Assembly: GCA_022824365.1 (NCBI GenBank)
Contig: JAJEAA010000002.1
Location: forward strand, 62,001 to 126,000
Direction of reading: 5' to 3'
Length of the DNA stretch: 64,000 nt
From: Anaerolineae bacterium
Lineage (GTDB): Bacteria; Chloroflexota; Anaerolineae; Aggregatilineales; Phototrophicaceae
Numbering within the stretch: the stretch's first letter is position 1; every line of letters begins with the position of its first letter. Below, piece after piece: positions 9,287 to 17,503 of the stretch. Made by a program: the position numbers and the translations under genes. The notes beneath the pieces were generated by a model. The model worked only from the letters and a program-made list of their open reading frames with translations. It was not told where the DNA came from and searched no databases.

Positions 9287-10096
9287 ATGGACAATGTCAC
9301 CATGACGAAGCGCGTAGTGTTCATCACGGGCGCGTCGAGCGGGATCGGCCGAGCGGCGGCTTTGGCTTTCGCGGGCGCCGGTTATGCTGTCTGCGGCCTG
9401 GCCCGGCGGGCTGAGCGGCTGGAAACACTGCAAGCGGAGATCGACGCCCTGCCCTCGCCACAGGGCGAGTTCATGTCGGTGGTCGGCGATGTCAGGCGCG
9501 CCGACGATGTGAATGCGGCGGTCGAGCGGACGCTGGCGCAATTCGGGCGGCTGGATGTCTTGGTCGCCAATGCCGGCATCGGTCAGCATGGCGCGGTGGC
9601 GGACGCCGAGTGGGAGCATATCGAGGCGGTGCTGCGAACCAATATTGATGGTGTTTTGCACAGTGTCCGCGCCTGCGCGCCAGCGATGCGGGGGAGTGGC
9701 GGCGGCCAGATCCTGATAATCTCGTCGGTGGTGGCCGGAGTTCATACGCCGTACACCGCAACATATTCAGCGAGCAAGGCATTTGTCTCGAGCCTGGCGG
9801 GGTCGCTGCGCCTGGAGCTGGAGAGCGACAAGATCAGCGTAACCGATGTGCTGGTCGGGCGGACGGCCACCGAGTTCAATCAGAATCGGCTGGGCTCGAG
9901 CGAGAGCCTTCGCGGCCGCTTGCCGACCAAGACAGCGGATGAGGTAGCAAAGGCGCTGGTGAAGGCGGCGGAGCGCCGACCGCGTCATCTGGTCATGAGC
10001 TTGTTTGATCGGATCATTTTGGCCGGTGGCCTGTTGGCGCCGGCGCTGATGGCGCGCTTGGCAAAGCGACAGTATGAGCCGTCAAAAAGCAACTGA
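9287..10096 (+). CDS. short-chain dehydrogenase/reductase
   Basis: 269-residue classical SDR with a Rossmann fold. The cofactor motif TGASSGIG (14-21) is followed by Arg residues after the second strand (LARRAERL), which favours NADP(H). NAGIG at 95-99 and the catalytic Ser147, Tyr160 and Lys164 (YSASK) are intact. The substrate cannot be inferred. The start may be ATG 9287 or ATG 9302; neither has a strong ribosome-binding site. The last 35 residues or so are hydrophobic (DRIILAGGLLAPALMARLA), suggesting membrane contact. Confidence 0.85.
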   Translation: MDNVTMTKRVVFITGASSGIGRAAALAFAGAGYAVCGLARRAERLETLQAEIDALPSPQGEFMSVVGDVRRADDVNAAVERTLAQFGRLDVLVANAGIGQHGAVADAEWEHIEAVLRTNIDGVLHSVRACAPAMRGSGGGQILIISSVVAGVHTPYTATYSASKAFVSSLAGSLRLELESDKISVTDVLVGRTATEFNQNRLGSSESLRGRLPTKTADEVAKALVKAAERRPRHLVMSLFDRIILAGGLLAPALMARLAKRQYEPSKSN

Positions 10097-10128
10097 CGCT
10101 CGGGTAGCGTTATCACGAAGGCGGGGAG

Positions 10129-10620
10129 ATGCCAAAAACGAAAAAGCTAAATTCCATGCGCCTGCTGGAAGCCAGGTCAATTACTTATGAGGCGCGTCAA
10201 TACGATCCAAAAATACGCGATGCCGAGCAGGTGGCGGCCGCGGTCGGATTGCCAGCTGAGGAAGTATTCAAGACCTTGGTGGTAGAATGCCCGTCCCGCC
10301 GGAAACCCGTCCTGGTCTTGCTGCCCTGCGATTGCACACTGAATCTCAAGCGGCTGGCGCAGGCGCTGGATGAGAAGAAGGTAGCGCTGGCGCCGCATGC
10401 CCGCGCCGAGAAGCTGACCGGCTTAAAAGTCGGCGGCATCAGCGCCCTCGCCCTGATGCGGAAAGCTTGGGATGTCTACCTCGACGAGCGCGGGCTGGCG
10501 GTTGGTAATATCGTCGTCAGCGCCGGGCAGCGCGGGATGCAATTACGGCTGGCGACCGCCGATCTGATCGATCTGCTCGGCTGTGGGATCGTTGATGTGG
10601 CGGACGGCAAGCCGGCTTGA
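10129..10620 (+). CDS. ybaK: YbaK/EbsC-family Cys-tRNA(Pro) deacylase
   Basis: 163-residue single-domain editing protein related to the ProRS INS domain; it hydrolyses Cys-tRNA(Pro) made in error by prolyl-tRNA synthetase. The conserved Lys48 lies in EEVFKTLVVE, and the substrate-pocket GG motif is seen as VGGISALAL (normally GGxSP, so Pro is replaced by Ala). The archaeal-type ProRS encoded at 42748-44190 has no insertion domain, so a free-standing editor would make sense (inference). Start ATG 10129 with GGGGAG about 8 nt upstream. It is convergent with pfkA. Confidence 0.88.
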   Translation: MPKTKKLNSMRLLEARSITYEARQYDPKIRDAEQVAAAVGLPAEEVFKTLVVECPSRRKPVLVLLPCDCTLNLKRLAQALDEKKVALAPHARAEKLTGLKVGGISALALMRKAWDVYLDERGLAVGNIVVSAGQRGMQLRLATADLIDLLGCGIVDVADGKPA

Positions 10621-10628
10621 ATGGGCGT

Positions 10629-11594
10629 TCAGCGCGAGAGAATCTTGGCGAGGTCGAAGTATTCGGGTGTGATCTGGCGCGTTTTCGCGGTGCTATCGGC
10701 TAAGGGCACCGGCGTCTGTTCGCGGCCGATGCGGGCGACCATCATGCCGGTCTCGCCGCCGAGAAGCAACTCCACCGCGTAGACGCCCATGCGGGTCGCC
10801 AACAGGCGATCGAAGGCGGTTGGGCTGCCGCCGCGCTGGGTATGGCCGAGGATGGTCAGGCGGATCTCGAAGCCGATATGCTTCTGCTCGAGGAAGTCGG
10901 CCAGTTCCGGTCCCTGGTAAGGCGCGCCTTCGGCCAGCACGGCGATGGCGTGAGATTTGCCGCGGATATAGGCGTCTTCGAGGGCAATGGCGATCTCGTT
11001 CATGGTGACGCCATTTTCCGGCGTGACGACAATTTCAGCGCCGCCGAGGATGCCAGCCATCACCGCCAGATAGCCACAGTCGCGCCCCATGACTTCGACG
11101 ACAAAGGCGCGGTTGTGGGAGGTGGCGGTATCGCGCAGGCGGTCGACGGCATCGAGGATGGTATTGAGGGCGGTATCGACGCCGATGCTGGTATCAGTGC
11201 CCCAGATGTCGTTGTCGATGCTGGCGGGGATGCCGATGACCGGCATGCCCATCCGGTGCAAAGCGAGCGCGCCGCGCAGGCTGCCGTCCCCGCCGATGAC
11301 GATGACGCCTTCAATGCCGTTTTCGTTGAGTCGACGCCTGCCTTTTCGCTGACCTTGCACGGTCTTGAATTCTTCGTTGCGCGCGGTTTGCAAGACGGTG
11401 CCGCCGCGCTGCAAGATGCCGCTGACTTCGCGGCTGCTGAGCAAAGCCATATCGCCAGCGAGCAGCCCTTGATAGGCTTGCCGGATGCCGTAGACTTCGA
11501 CATTTTTATCCAGCCCGGCGCGTACAACCGCGCGTATGGCGGCATTCATGCCCGGCGCGTCGCCACCGCTTGTCATTACCGCGATGCGTTTCAT
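10629..11594 (-). CDS. pfkA: 6-phosphofructokinase
   Basis: 321 residues, the usual length of bacterial ATP-PFK, converting fructose 6-phosphate to fructose 1,6-bisphosphate in glycolysis. TSGGDAPGMN (8-17) and IGGDGS (100-105) are present; Gly104 is the residue seen in ATP-dependent rather than pyrophosphate-dependent enzymes. The catalytic loop reads PASIDND (Asp127) instead of the common PGTIDND. The start at 11594 gives the family N-terminus MKRIAVMTSGG and has GGAG about 9 nt upstream; a GTG 15 bases earlier is less likely. It lies 156 bases downstream of dnaE on the same strand. Confidence 0.93.
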   Translation of the reverse strand: MKRIAVMTSGGDAPGMNAAIRAVVRAGLDKNVEVYGIRQAYQGLLAGDMALLSSREVSGILQRGGTVLQTARNEEFKTVQGQRKGRRRLNENGIEGVIVIGGDGSLRGALALHRMGMPVIGIPASIDNDIWGTDTSIGVDTALNTILDAVDRLRDTATSHNRAFVVEVMGRDCGYLAVMAGILGGAEIVVTPENGVTMNEIAIALEDAYIRGKSHAIAVLAEGAPYQGPELADFLEQKHIGFEIRLTILGHTQRGGSPTAFDRLLATRMGVYAVELLLGGETGMMVARIGREQTPVPLADSTAKTRQITPEYFDLAKILSR

Positions 11595-11750
11595 CGCTGT
11601 CCACTCCACTTGACAACACCGCGCGGGAAACCGCTTCTGGCGCCAGTCTCAACTGCGCGCTTAACGCGTATTCTAAACGTTATGTCAGCGGCTTTCCAAT
11701 ATGAATCATTTAAGTCTGCGTAAAGAGGCGGCAAGCGTCGCGAGGCGGGA

Positions 11751-14700
11751 TCAGGGCGCGGCTTCGAGAATGAACTGGTCTTCGCCGACGATTTCGAGCA
11801 AGTCGGCACGGAGCGCGTCGCAGATGGAGGTCGTCTTGTCGGGAAATGTCAGGGGTATAGAAGATCCACCGCGGCGGATGATGATCTTGAAACTGTCGAT
11901 GCCGGGATATTTAATCAGGATGTTGTGGATGCGCGCGAGCTTCCGCCTGTCTTTTTCGGGGTCGTCGCCGGCAACCAGAACAACAGCGATCTCGCGCGGC
12001 TTTCGTTCGCTTATCGTCGCCTCATCAGGCATAGTCAGGTGACCATCGCCGTTGACCCATTCGGGTTCCTCGTCGTCTGTGGGCTCGATTTCGTTTACCT
12101 CGTCTGCGGCCGGGGGCGGCTCGGGGGCAGGATCGGTGAAGGCGGCCGCTTCGAGATCGGGCGGCGGCAAGTCCGGCGGCTCTGGGTAAGACGTCGGAGA
12201 GCCATTCATGGGCGCGGCGTCCCCGTTTGCCCAGCCCGGTTCGGCATCATCGTATACGCCGAGCGGGGAATCAGCGGCGGAGACGGATTCGAAATCGAGC
12301 CTGAGCTTATCGGCGATAATCTGTGGATCACCCCGGCTTTCATCGTAGCGGCCGGTGATCAGAACGATTTCGCCTTCGTCCAAACTTGGTCCACCCTCGT
12401 CATCATCGGATACCTCAGCCAGCGTAGCGAGCGCTTTCTCGTAGGCGCGCGGGAAGAGGACAACTTCGATGATGCCGGCGCTGTCATGCCAGTCTTCCAG
12501 GCTGAACACCGCCATCATCTCGCCGCGGCCGGTGGTGAGCTTGCGGACGGCGGTGATTTCGCCGGCGACGCGGACGGTTTCGGGTTTCGCTGCGTCGGGG
12601 CTTTTGAGATCGGCGATATTTTGCAAGTTTAGCTTGGCCAGATTCTGCCGATGCCGGTCCACCGGGCGGCCGGTCAGATACAAGCCGAGCAACTCCTTCT
12701 CCCATTTGAGCAACTCGCGCGGGCTGTATTCGTCGATGTGTTTCAGGTCATTGAGCAGAGTTTCATCAGTGGTTTCGGATGCGCCAAACATCACCATCTG
12801 GCCGACTTCCTGGTCGCGGTGATAGCTGCTGCTGTAGCCGACGATGGTATCCAGCGCCGCCAAAAGCACAGCGCGCGACCTAAATTTGTCGAGGGCGCCC
12901 ACTTTGATCAAGCTCTCGAGCGGGCGTTTGCCGAGGCCCCGCATGTCTACGCGCTGGCAAAAATCGACCAGGCTGGCGAAGGGCGCCTCGCCACGCTGTT
13001 CGATCAATGTTTGCAAGGCGCGCGCGCCGGCGTTCTTGACCGCGGCCAGGCCGAAGCGGATGCCGCGGGAGCCGTCCGGCAGCGTTTCGATATCGAAGTC
13101 CAGTTGGCTGTGGTTGACATCGGGCGGCAGGATGGTGATTTCGAGGCGGCGGCATTCTTCCAGAAAGGTCGAGACTTTGTAGAGATCGTCCCGTTGTACG
13201 CTGAGGAGGGCGGTCATGTATTCTTCGGGATAGTGGCATTTGAGATAGGCGGTCTGCACAGTGATGACGGCGTAATCGGCGGCGTGGGCTTTGTTGAAGC
13301 CGTAATTGGCGAAGAACTCGATCATGTCAAAGATTTCTTCAGCCGTATCTTTGTCGACCCCATTTTCGGGACCGCGCTCCAAGAAGATTGCCCGATGTTT
13401 ATTGAGTTCCGCCGGCAATTTCTTTGAGACAGCTTTGCGCATCAGATCGGCTTCGCCCAACTCATAGCCGAAAAGCGCCCCGGCGATCTCCATAATCTGT
13501 TCCTGATAGACGCAGATGCCGTAGGTTTCGGCCAGGATAGGCTCAAGCTTGGGATGCAGCGTTGTGATTTCTTCTTCGCCGTGCATACGGTCACAGTATT
13601 GCTTGATGAACTCCATCGGACCGGGACGAAATAGGGAGATGCCGGCGACGATATTCTCGAAGACGCGCGGTCGCATCTGGCGCAGCATCTGCCGCATGCC
13701 GCCCGACTCAACCTGGAAGACGCCGATGGTATCGCCCCGCCCCATCATTTCGAAGGCCTCATCAAGCATGGCGCGTTGTTCATCGCTGGCGGAATCGTGA
13801 CGATAGGGCAAGGTGTCGAAGGTGTAGCGGATGCCGCGATGCCGCTCGATAAGCTCGCAGGCTTTGCGCATGATAGTCAGGGTCGAAAGGCCGAGAAAAT
13901 CGACCTTGAGCAAGCCGATGGCTTCGGCCGTTTCCATTGGGAATTGAGTGACCGCCTTAAGAGCGCCGCCGGAAGGGTCTTTGCCGGTTATGCGATGCAG
14001 TGGCGTAAGCTCCACCAAAGGGCGGTCGGCAACGATGACGCCAGCAGCATGGGTGGAGGCGTGGCGCGTCATGCCCTGCAATTCGATGGCGGTGTCGATG
14101 ACTCGCTGCAACTCGAGATCGCCATCGTAAAGGGCGCTCAGTTCGGGGCTGGCTTCAACATAGTCGCGAATTTTCTTTTGGCGCGCTTCCTGGGGGATAA
14201 GAGCGGCGGCGCGGTTGATCTTGCCGAGATCAACATCGAGGGCGCGCCCGACATCGCGGACGGCGGCTTTGGCGCCCATCGTGCCGAAAGTGATAATAGC
14301 GGCGACTTTGTCCTCGCCGTATTTCATGGCGGCGTAGGCGATCATTTCGCCACGGCGGTCATCGGGATAATCGAGGTCGATATCGGGCATGCTAATGCGA
14401 CCGGGGTTAAGGAAGCGCTCGAAGAGCAAGCCATTCTGAATCGGATCGATATTGGTGATGCCGAGGCTGTAGGCGACCAGGCTGGCGGCGCCGGAGCCCC
14501 GCACATTCCACCATATATCGGCGTTACGGGCGAATTCGCAGAGGTCCCATACGATGAGGAAGTAGGTATCGAAACCCATGCTGTGGATGATGTTGAGCTC
14601 GCGTTCAATGCGCTCGACAAGTCGACCATCGCTCAGCCAGTCGGAGTCGAAGCGCCAGGTCATGCCGATATGAACAAGGTGGCGCAAGTAGCTGTATTCG

Positions 14701-15605
14701 TCAAAGCCGTCCGGGACCGGGAATGCGGGCAAGTGATAACCTTTTGGCGCGAGATCGAGGTCGGTCATCTCGGCGATATTCCGCGAATTGGCGAAGGCTT
14801 CGCGTATCAGGTCTTCTGGCGCATCCGCGAAGGCGGCGCGCATCTCCTCAGCGGATTTGAGATAGTAGCTGCTGAAGGGTTCCATGCGCATGCGATCGGG
14901 GTCGGATTTCAGAGCGCTGGTTTGAATGCAGAGAAGAGTGTCGTGCGCTTCGGCATCATCGCGATGGACGTAATGCACATCGTTGGTGGCGAGCAATTGC
15001 ACCGGGCTATGACCGCTGCGGCGATAATCGTAGAGCCAACGGTTAAGGCTGTCTAGCGCCGGTATATCGTGGCCCTGCAATTCCAGGTAGAAGTTGTCCG
15101 CGCCGAAGACATCGTGATACCAGCCGATCAAATCGCGGACAGCCCGGTCATCGCCGTTGGCGACCATACGCGGGATTTCGGCAGCGAGGCAGCCACTGGT
15201 GGCGATGATGCCCTCGGCGTGCGCCGCCATAAATTCCTTGTCGATGCGCGGGCGATAGTAGTAACCCTCTAGCTGCGCCGCCGACGCCATCTTGAGCAGA
15301 TTCTGGTAGCCGGTCATGTTCTTCGCCAGCAGCAGCATGTGGTACGGGCTGCGGTCTTGGTTCGGGTCGCGGTCGGTCATGCGGCGGCGAGCGAGGTAAC
15401 CTTCCATGCCGATGACAGGCCTGATGCCGGCATCGCGGCAAGCCTGATAAAAGTCCAGGACGCCGAACATGACGCCATGATCGGTGATGCCGAGGGCGGG
15501 CATTTCGAGCTCTTTGGCGCGCGCCACCAGGTCTTTGATGCGGCTCTGGCCATCAAGCAGGGAATATTCGCTATGGACGTGTAGATGGACGAAATCGCTG
15601 GTCAT
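11751..15605 (-). CDS. dnaE: DNA polymerase III alpha subunit
   Basis: 1284-residue replicative polymerase. The N-terminal PHP domain begins HLHVHSEYSLLDG, with ITDHG further in. The polymerase active site is seen as PDIDLDYPDD (about 407-416) and KVDFLGLSTLT, and the tandem HhH and OB regions follow (AGEITAVRKLTTGRGEMMAV). It is longer than the usual 1150-1180 residues because of an acidic, Pro-rich linker of about 100 residues and a small C-terminal domain ending ILEAAP. The linker repeats an EPxWxNGD motif. The ATG at 15605 is preferred over an earlier in-frame codon because it begins directly before the conserved PHP strand and has GGGA upstream. TATAAT stands on the minus strand at 15660-15665. 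Confidence 0.96.
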   Translation of the reverse strand: MTSDFVHLHVHSEYSLLDGQSRIKDLVARAKELEMPALGITDHGVMFGVLDFYQACRDAGIRPVIGMEGYLARRRMTDRDPNQDRSPYHMLLLAKNMTGYQNLLKMASAAQLEGYYYRPRIDKEFMAAHAEGIIATSGCLAAEIPRMVANGDDRAVRDLIGWYHDVFGADNFYLELQGHDIPALDSLNRWLYDYRRSGHSPVQLLATNDVHYVHRDDAEAHDTLLCIQTSALKSDPDRMRMEPFSSYYLKSAEEMRAAFADAPEDLIREAFANSRNIAEMTDLDLAPKGYHLPAFPVPDGFDEYSYLRHLVHIGMTWRFDSDWLSDGRLVERIERELNIIHSMGFDTYFLIVWDLCEFARNADIWWNVRGSGAASLVAYSLGITNIDPIQNGLLFERFLNPGRISMPDIDLDYPDDRRGEMIAYAAMKYGEDKVAAIITFGTMGAKAAVRDVGRALDVDLGKINRAAALIPQEARQKKIRDYVEASPELSALYDGDLELQRVIDTAIELQGMTRHASTHAAGVIVADRPLVELTPLHRITGKDPSGGALKAVTQFPMETAEAIGLLKVDFLGLSTLTIMRKACELIERHRGIRYTFDTLPYRHDSASDEQRAMLDEAFEMMGRGDTIGVFQVESGGMRQMLRQMRPRVFENIVAGISLFRPGPMEFIKQYCDRMHGEEEITTLHPKLEPILAETYGICVYQEQIMEIAGALFGYELGEADLMRKAVSKKLPAELNKHRAIFLERGPENGVDKDTAEEIFDMIEFFANYGFNKAHAADYAVITVQTAYLKCHYPEEYMTALLSVQRDDLYKVSTFLEECRRLEITILPPDVNHSQLDFDIETLPDGSRGIRFGLAAVKNAGARALQTLIEQRGEAPFASLVDFCQRVDMRGLGKRPLESLIKVGALDKFRSRAVLLAALDTIVGYSSSYHRDQEVGQMVMFGASETTDETLLNDLKHIDEYSPRELLKWEKELLGLYLTGRPVDRHRQNLAKLNLQNIADLKSPDAAKPETVRVAGEITAVRKLTTGRGEMMAVFSLEDWHDSAGIIEVVLFPRAYEKALATLAEVSDDDEGGPSLDEGEIVLITGRYDESRGDPQIIADKLRLDFESVSAADSPLGVYDDAEPGWANGDAAPMNGSPTSYPEPPDLPPPDLEAAAFTDPAPEPPPAADEVNEIEPTDDEEPEWVNGDGHLTMPDEATISERKPREIAVVLVAGDDPEKDRRKLARIHNILIKYPGIDSFKIIIRRGGSSIPLTFPDKTTSICDALRADLLEIVGEDQFILEAAP

Positions 15606-15743
15606 GTCGTCAGTTCCCGCGCGTCTGGCTATGGGTTTCATTTGATGAAGGACAGCCGTATTATAGCACTCGGCGAGTTAAATCGTTCGCCCGATTCAGT
15701 TGGATTGGCGGCAGGGACGAGTTGGTATATAGGCGGTAGAGCG

Positions 15744-16568
15744 ATGCCCGAATTGCCGGAAGTTGAAACTGTAGCGCGCAGCTTGCGGGGACCGTTGATC
15801 GGCCGCAAGATCGTAGCGATGTGGCAGGATTGGGCGGCGACGATTCATTCTCCGAGCCCGGCTGAATTCGAGGCGCGTATCGCCGGGCAGACGGTCAGGC
15901 GTATCAGCCGGCGGGGGAAGTATATCTTGCTTGAGCTGGATCAGGATACCTTGATGATTCATCTCAAGATGTCCGGGCGGCTTTATGTCGCGGAAGCGGC
16001 AGCCAAGCACGATGCCGACAGATGGGTGCATGTGCGATTTGATTTGGACAACGGCGAGCAACTGCGCTTTTCCGATCTGCGGAAGTTCGGGCGCGTGTAC
16101 TTGACGGATGACGTGGCGAGCCTGCTGACGCACCTGGGACCGGAACCGCTGAGCGAGGACTTCACGCTGGCGGGCTTTCGCGATGGCATGCGCGGACGCA
16201 AACGGGCGATTAAGGCGCTGCTGCTGGAGCAGGAGTTCCTGGCCGGCGTCGGCAATATTTACGCGGATGAAGCGCTCTTCCGCGCGGGCATACATCCGGC
16301 GACCAGCGTCCAGCGACTGAACGACCATGATACGGAGCGCCTGCGCCAGACGATCCGCGACGCGCTCTTGGCTGGCATCAAGCACGAGGGCGCCAGCATC
16401 AACTGGTATCGCAAGCCGGATGGTCAAAAGGGCGAGTCGCAGGATTATTTCTTCGTCTATGGGCGGACAGGCTTGCCCTGCCGCAACTGTGGAACGGCGA
16501 TCAACAAGATCCGCGTGGCGCAGCGGGGCACGCATTTCTGCCCGGAGTGTCAGCCGATTCGAGGTTAG
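15744..16568 (+). CDS. mutM: formamidopyrimidine-DNA glycosylase
   Basis: 274-residue Fpg/Nei bifunctional glycosylase and AP lyase that removes 8-oxoguanine and formamidopyrimidines. It starts MPELPEVETVAR, giving the catalytic Pro2 and Glu3. IHLKMSGRL carries the conserved lysine. The helix-two-turn-helix region contains EFLAGVGNIYADE, and the C-terminal zinc finger has Cys246, Cys249, Cys266 and Cys269 (CRNC, CPEC). The ATG at 15744 is fixed by the need for Pro2, although the frame is open further upstream. It is divergent from dnaE with a 138-bp gap that must hold both promoters. Confidence 0.97.
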   Translation: MPELPEVETVARSLRGPLIGRKIVAMWQDWAATIHSPSPAEFEARIAGQTVRRISRRGKYILLELDQDTLMIHLKMSGRLYVAEAAAKHDADRWVHVRFDLDNGEQLRFSDLRKFGRVYLTDDVASLLTHLGPEPLSEDFTLAGFRDGMRGRKRAIKALLLEQEFLAGVGNIYADEALFRAGIHPATSVQRLNDHDTERLRQTIRDALLAGIKHEGASINWYRKPDGQKGESQDYFFVYGRTGLPCRNCGTAINKIRVAQRGTHFCPECQPIRG

Positions 16569-16575
16569 GGAAATT

Positions 16576-16594
16576 CACCGCAGAGCACACAGAG
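16576..16594 (+). repeat. CACAGAG-type intergenic motif, copy B
   Basis: CACCGCAGAGCACACAGAG between the convergent mutM and MBL-fold genes; related to the motif at 306-322 on the other strand. See the note on that copy. Confidence 0.3.
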
Positions 16595-16616
16595 AAGGTC
16601 CTTAAAAGTCACCATT

Positions 16617-17489
16617 TTAGGCATCCACCGGATTGTCGTAGGCGAAATCCACAGGCTGGATTTTGGGGCGACCGCGGTCGTCGAGTGTCAGCCGGCCCGC
16701 CGGTGTGACAATGTCGTGCGGGAAGAAAAGCAGGGCGTCGGTCTCCAGCGCCCAGCGCTGCCAGACGCGCTTGGTCTCCAGCGTGACAAGCGGCTCAACA
16801 TCGTAGGCGGTCATCCAGGCGAGACGCTCAAAGTGCACGGCTAGCGATGCCAGGTCGCAGAGGAAGGCGGCATGCTGTCCGGCGCTCTCGATGCGCAGGC
16901 TCATATGGGCCGGCGTGTGACCGGGGGTCACAATCGCAGTCAGGCCGGGAACGATTTCACTGTCGCCGTCGAGCAGTTGCAGTTGACCGGATTCGAATAG
17001 CGGGACGTAATTATCGGGCAGGTAGGTCGCGCGAGTGCGTTCGTTGGGGCGGATGGCGTCTTCGTATTCGCGGCGCTGCGTCAGGTAAGTAGCATTGGGA
17101 AAGGCCGGTTCCCTGATGCCGGCGGCGTTCAGGCGGAAGTTGCCGCTGCAGTGATCGTCATGCAGGTGCGTATCGATGACGATGTCGATATCGGCTACCG
17201 CGATGCCGAGCGCGGACAATCCGGCGTGGGCGCCATCGAAGTGTGTGATGTTGCGGCGTGTCCGCTGCGTTTCGCTGAGGCAGTTGCCGAAGCCGGTGTC
17301 TATAATGATGTTCACGCCGGCGGCGCGGACGAGAAGATTGTGGTTGGCGGACTTGATGAGATGGCGATCGTCGGCGCTGTAATAACGCGACCAGAGCAGG
17401 CGCGGCGCCAAGCCGAAGATGCCGCCCGGGTCCATGAAGCTGACGGCGTCGTTAAACAGGAAGATTTCTATGTCGCCGATGCGGAACAT
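16617..17489 (-). CDS. MBL-fold metallo-hydrolase
   Basis: 290-residue metallo-beta-lactamase-fold protein. The metal-binding motif THLHDDH gives His108, His110, Asp112 and His113, with DTGFGN before it, TPGHTPAHMS further on and a late PHD motif (FFPHDIV). This layout resembles quorum-quenching-lactonase or general hydrolase members; the substrate is unknown. The ATG at 17489 lies 14 bases past the secA stop. A longer frame would run into secA, so the short start is chosen. Co-transcription with secA is likely. Confidence 0.8.
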   Translation of the reverse strand: MFRIGDIEIFLFNDAVSFMDPGGIFGLAPRLLWSRYYSADDRHLIKSANHNLLVRAAGVNIIIDTGFGNCLSETQRTRRNITHFDGAHAGLSALGIAVADIDIVIDTHLHDDHCSGNFRLNAAGIREPAFPNATYLTQRREYEDAIRPNERTRATYLPDNYVPLFESGQLQLLDGDSEIVPGLTAIVTPGHTPAHMSLRIESAGQHAAFLCDLASLAVHFERLAWMTAYDVEPLVTLETKRVWQRWALETDALLFFPHDIVTPAGRLTLDDRGRPKIQPVDFAYDNPVDA

Positions 17490-17503
17490 CAAGTGGGGAC
17501 GCG

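Noticed and set aside
10842-11723. Open frame of 293 codons opposite pfkA, and similar long ones opposite dnaE, secA and pnp
   Set aside because: All are antisense shadows of conserved genes with family motifs on the other strand.
15655-15690. TAGCACTC half-site between dnaE and mutM, and another near 365, as CIRCE operators
   Set aside because: CIRCE needs TTAGCACTC and GAGTGCTAA separated by nine bases. Here the second half is missing or the spacing is three bases.
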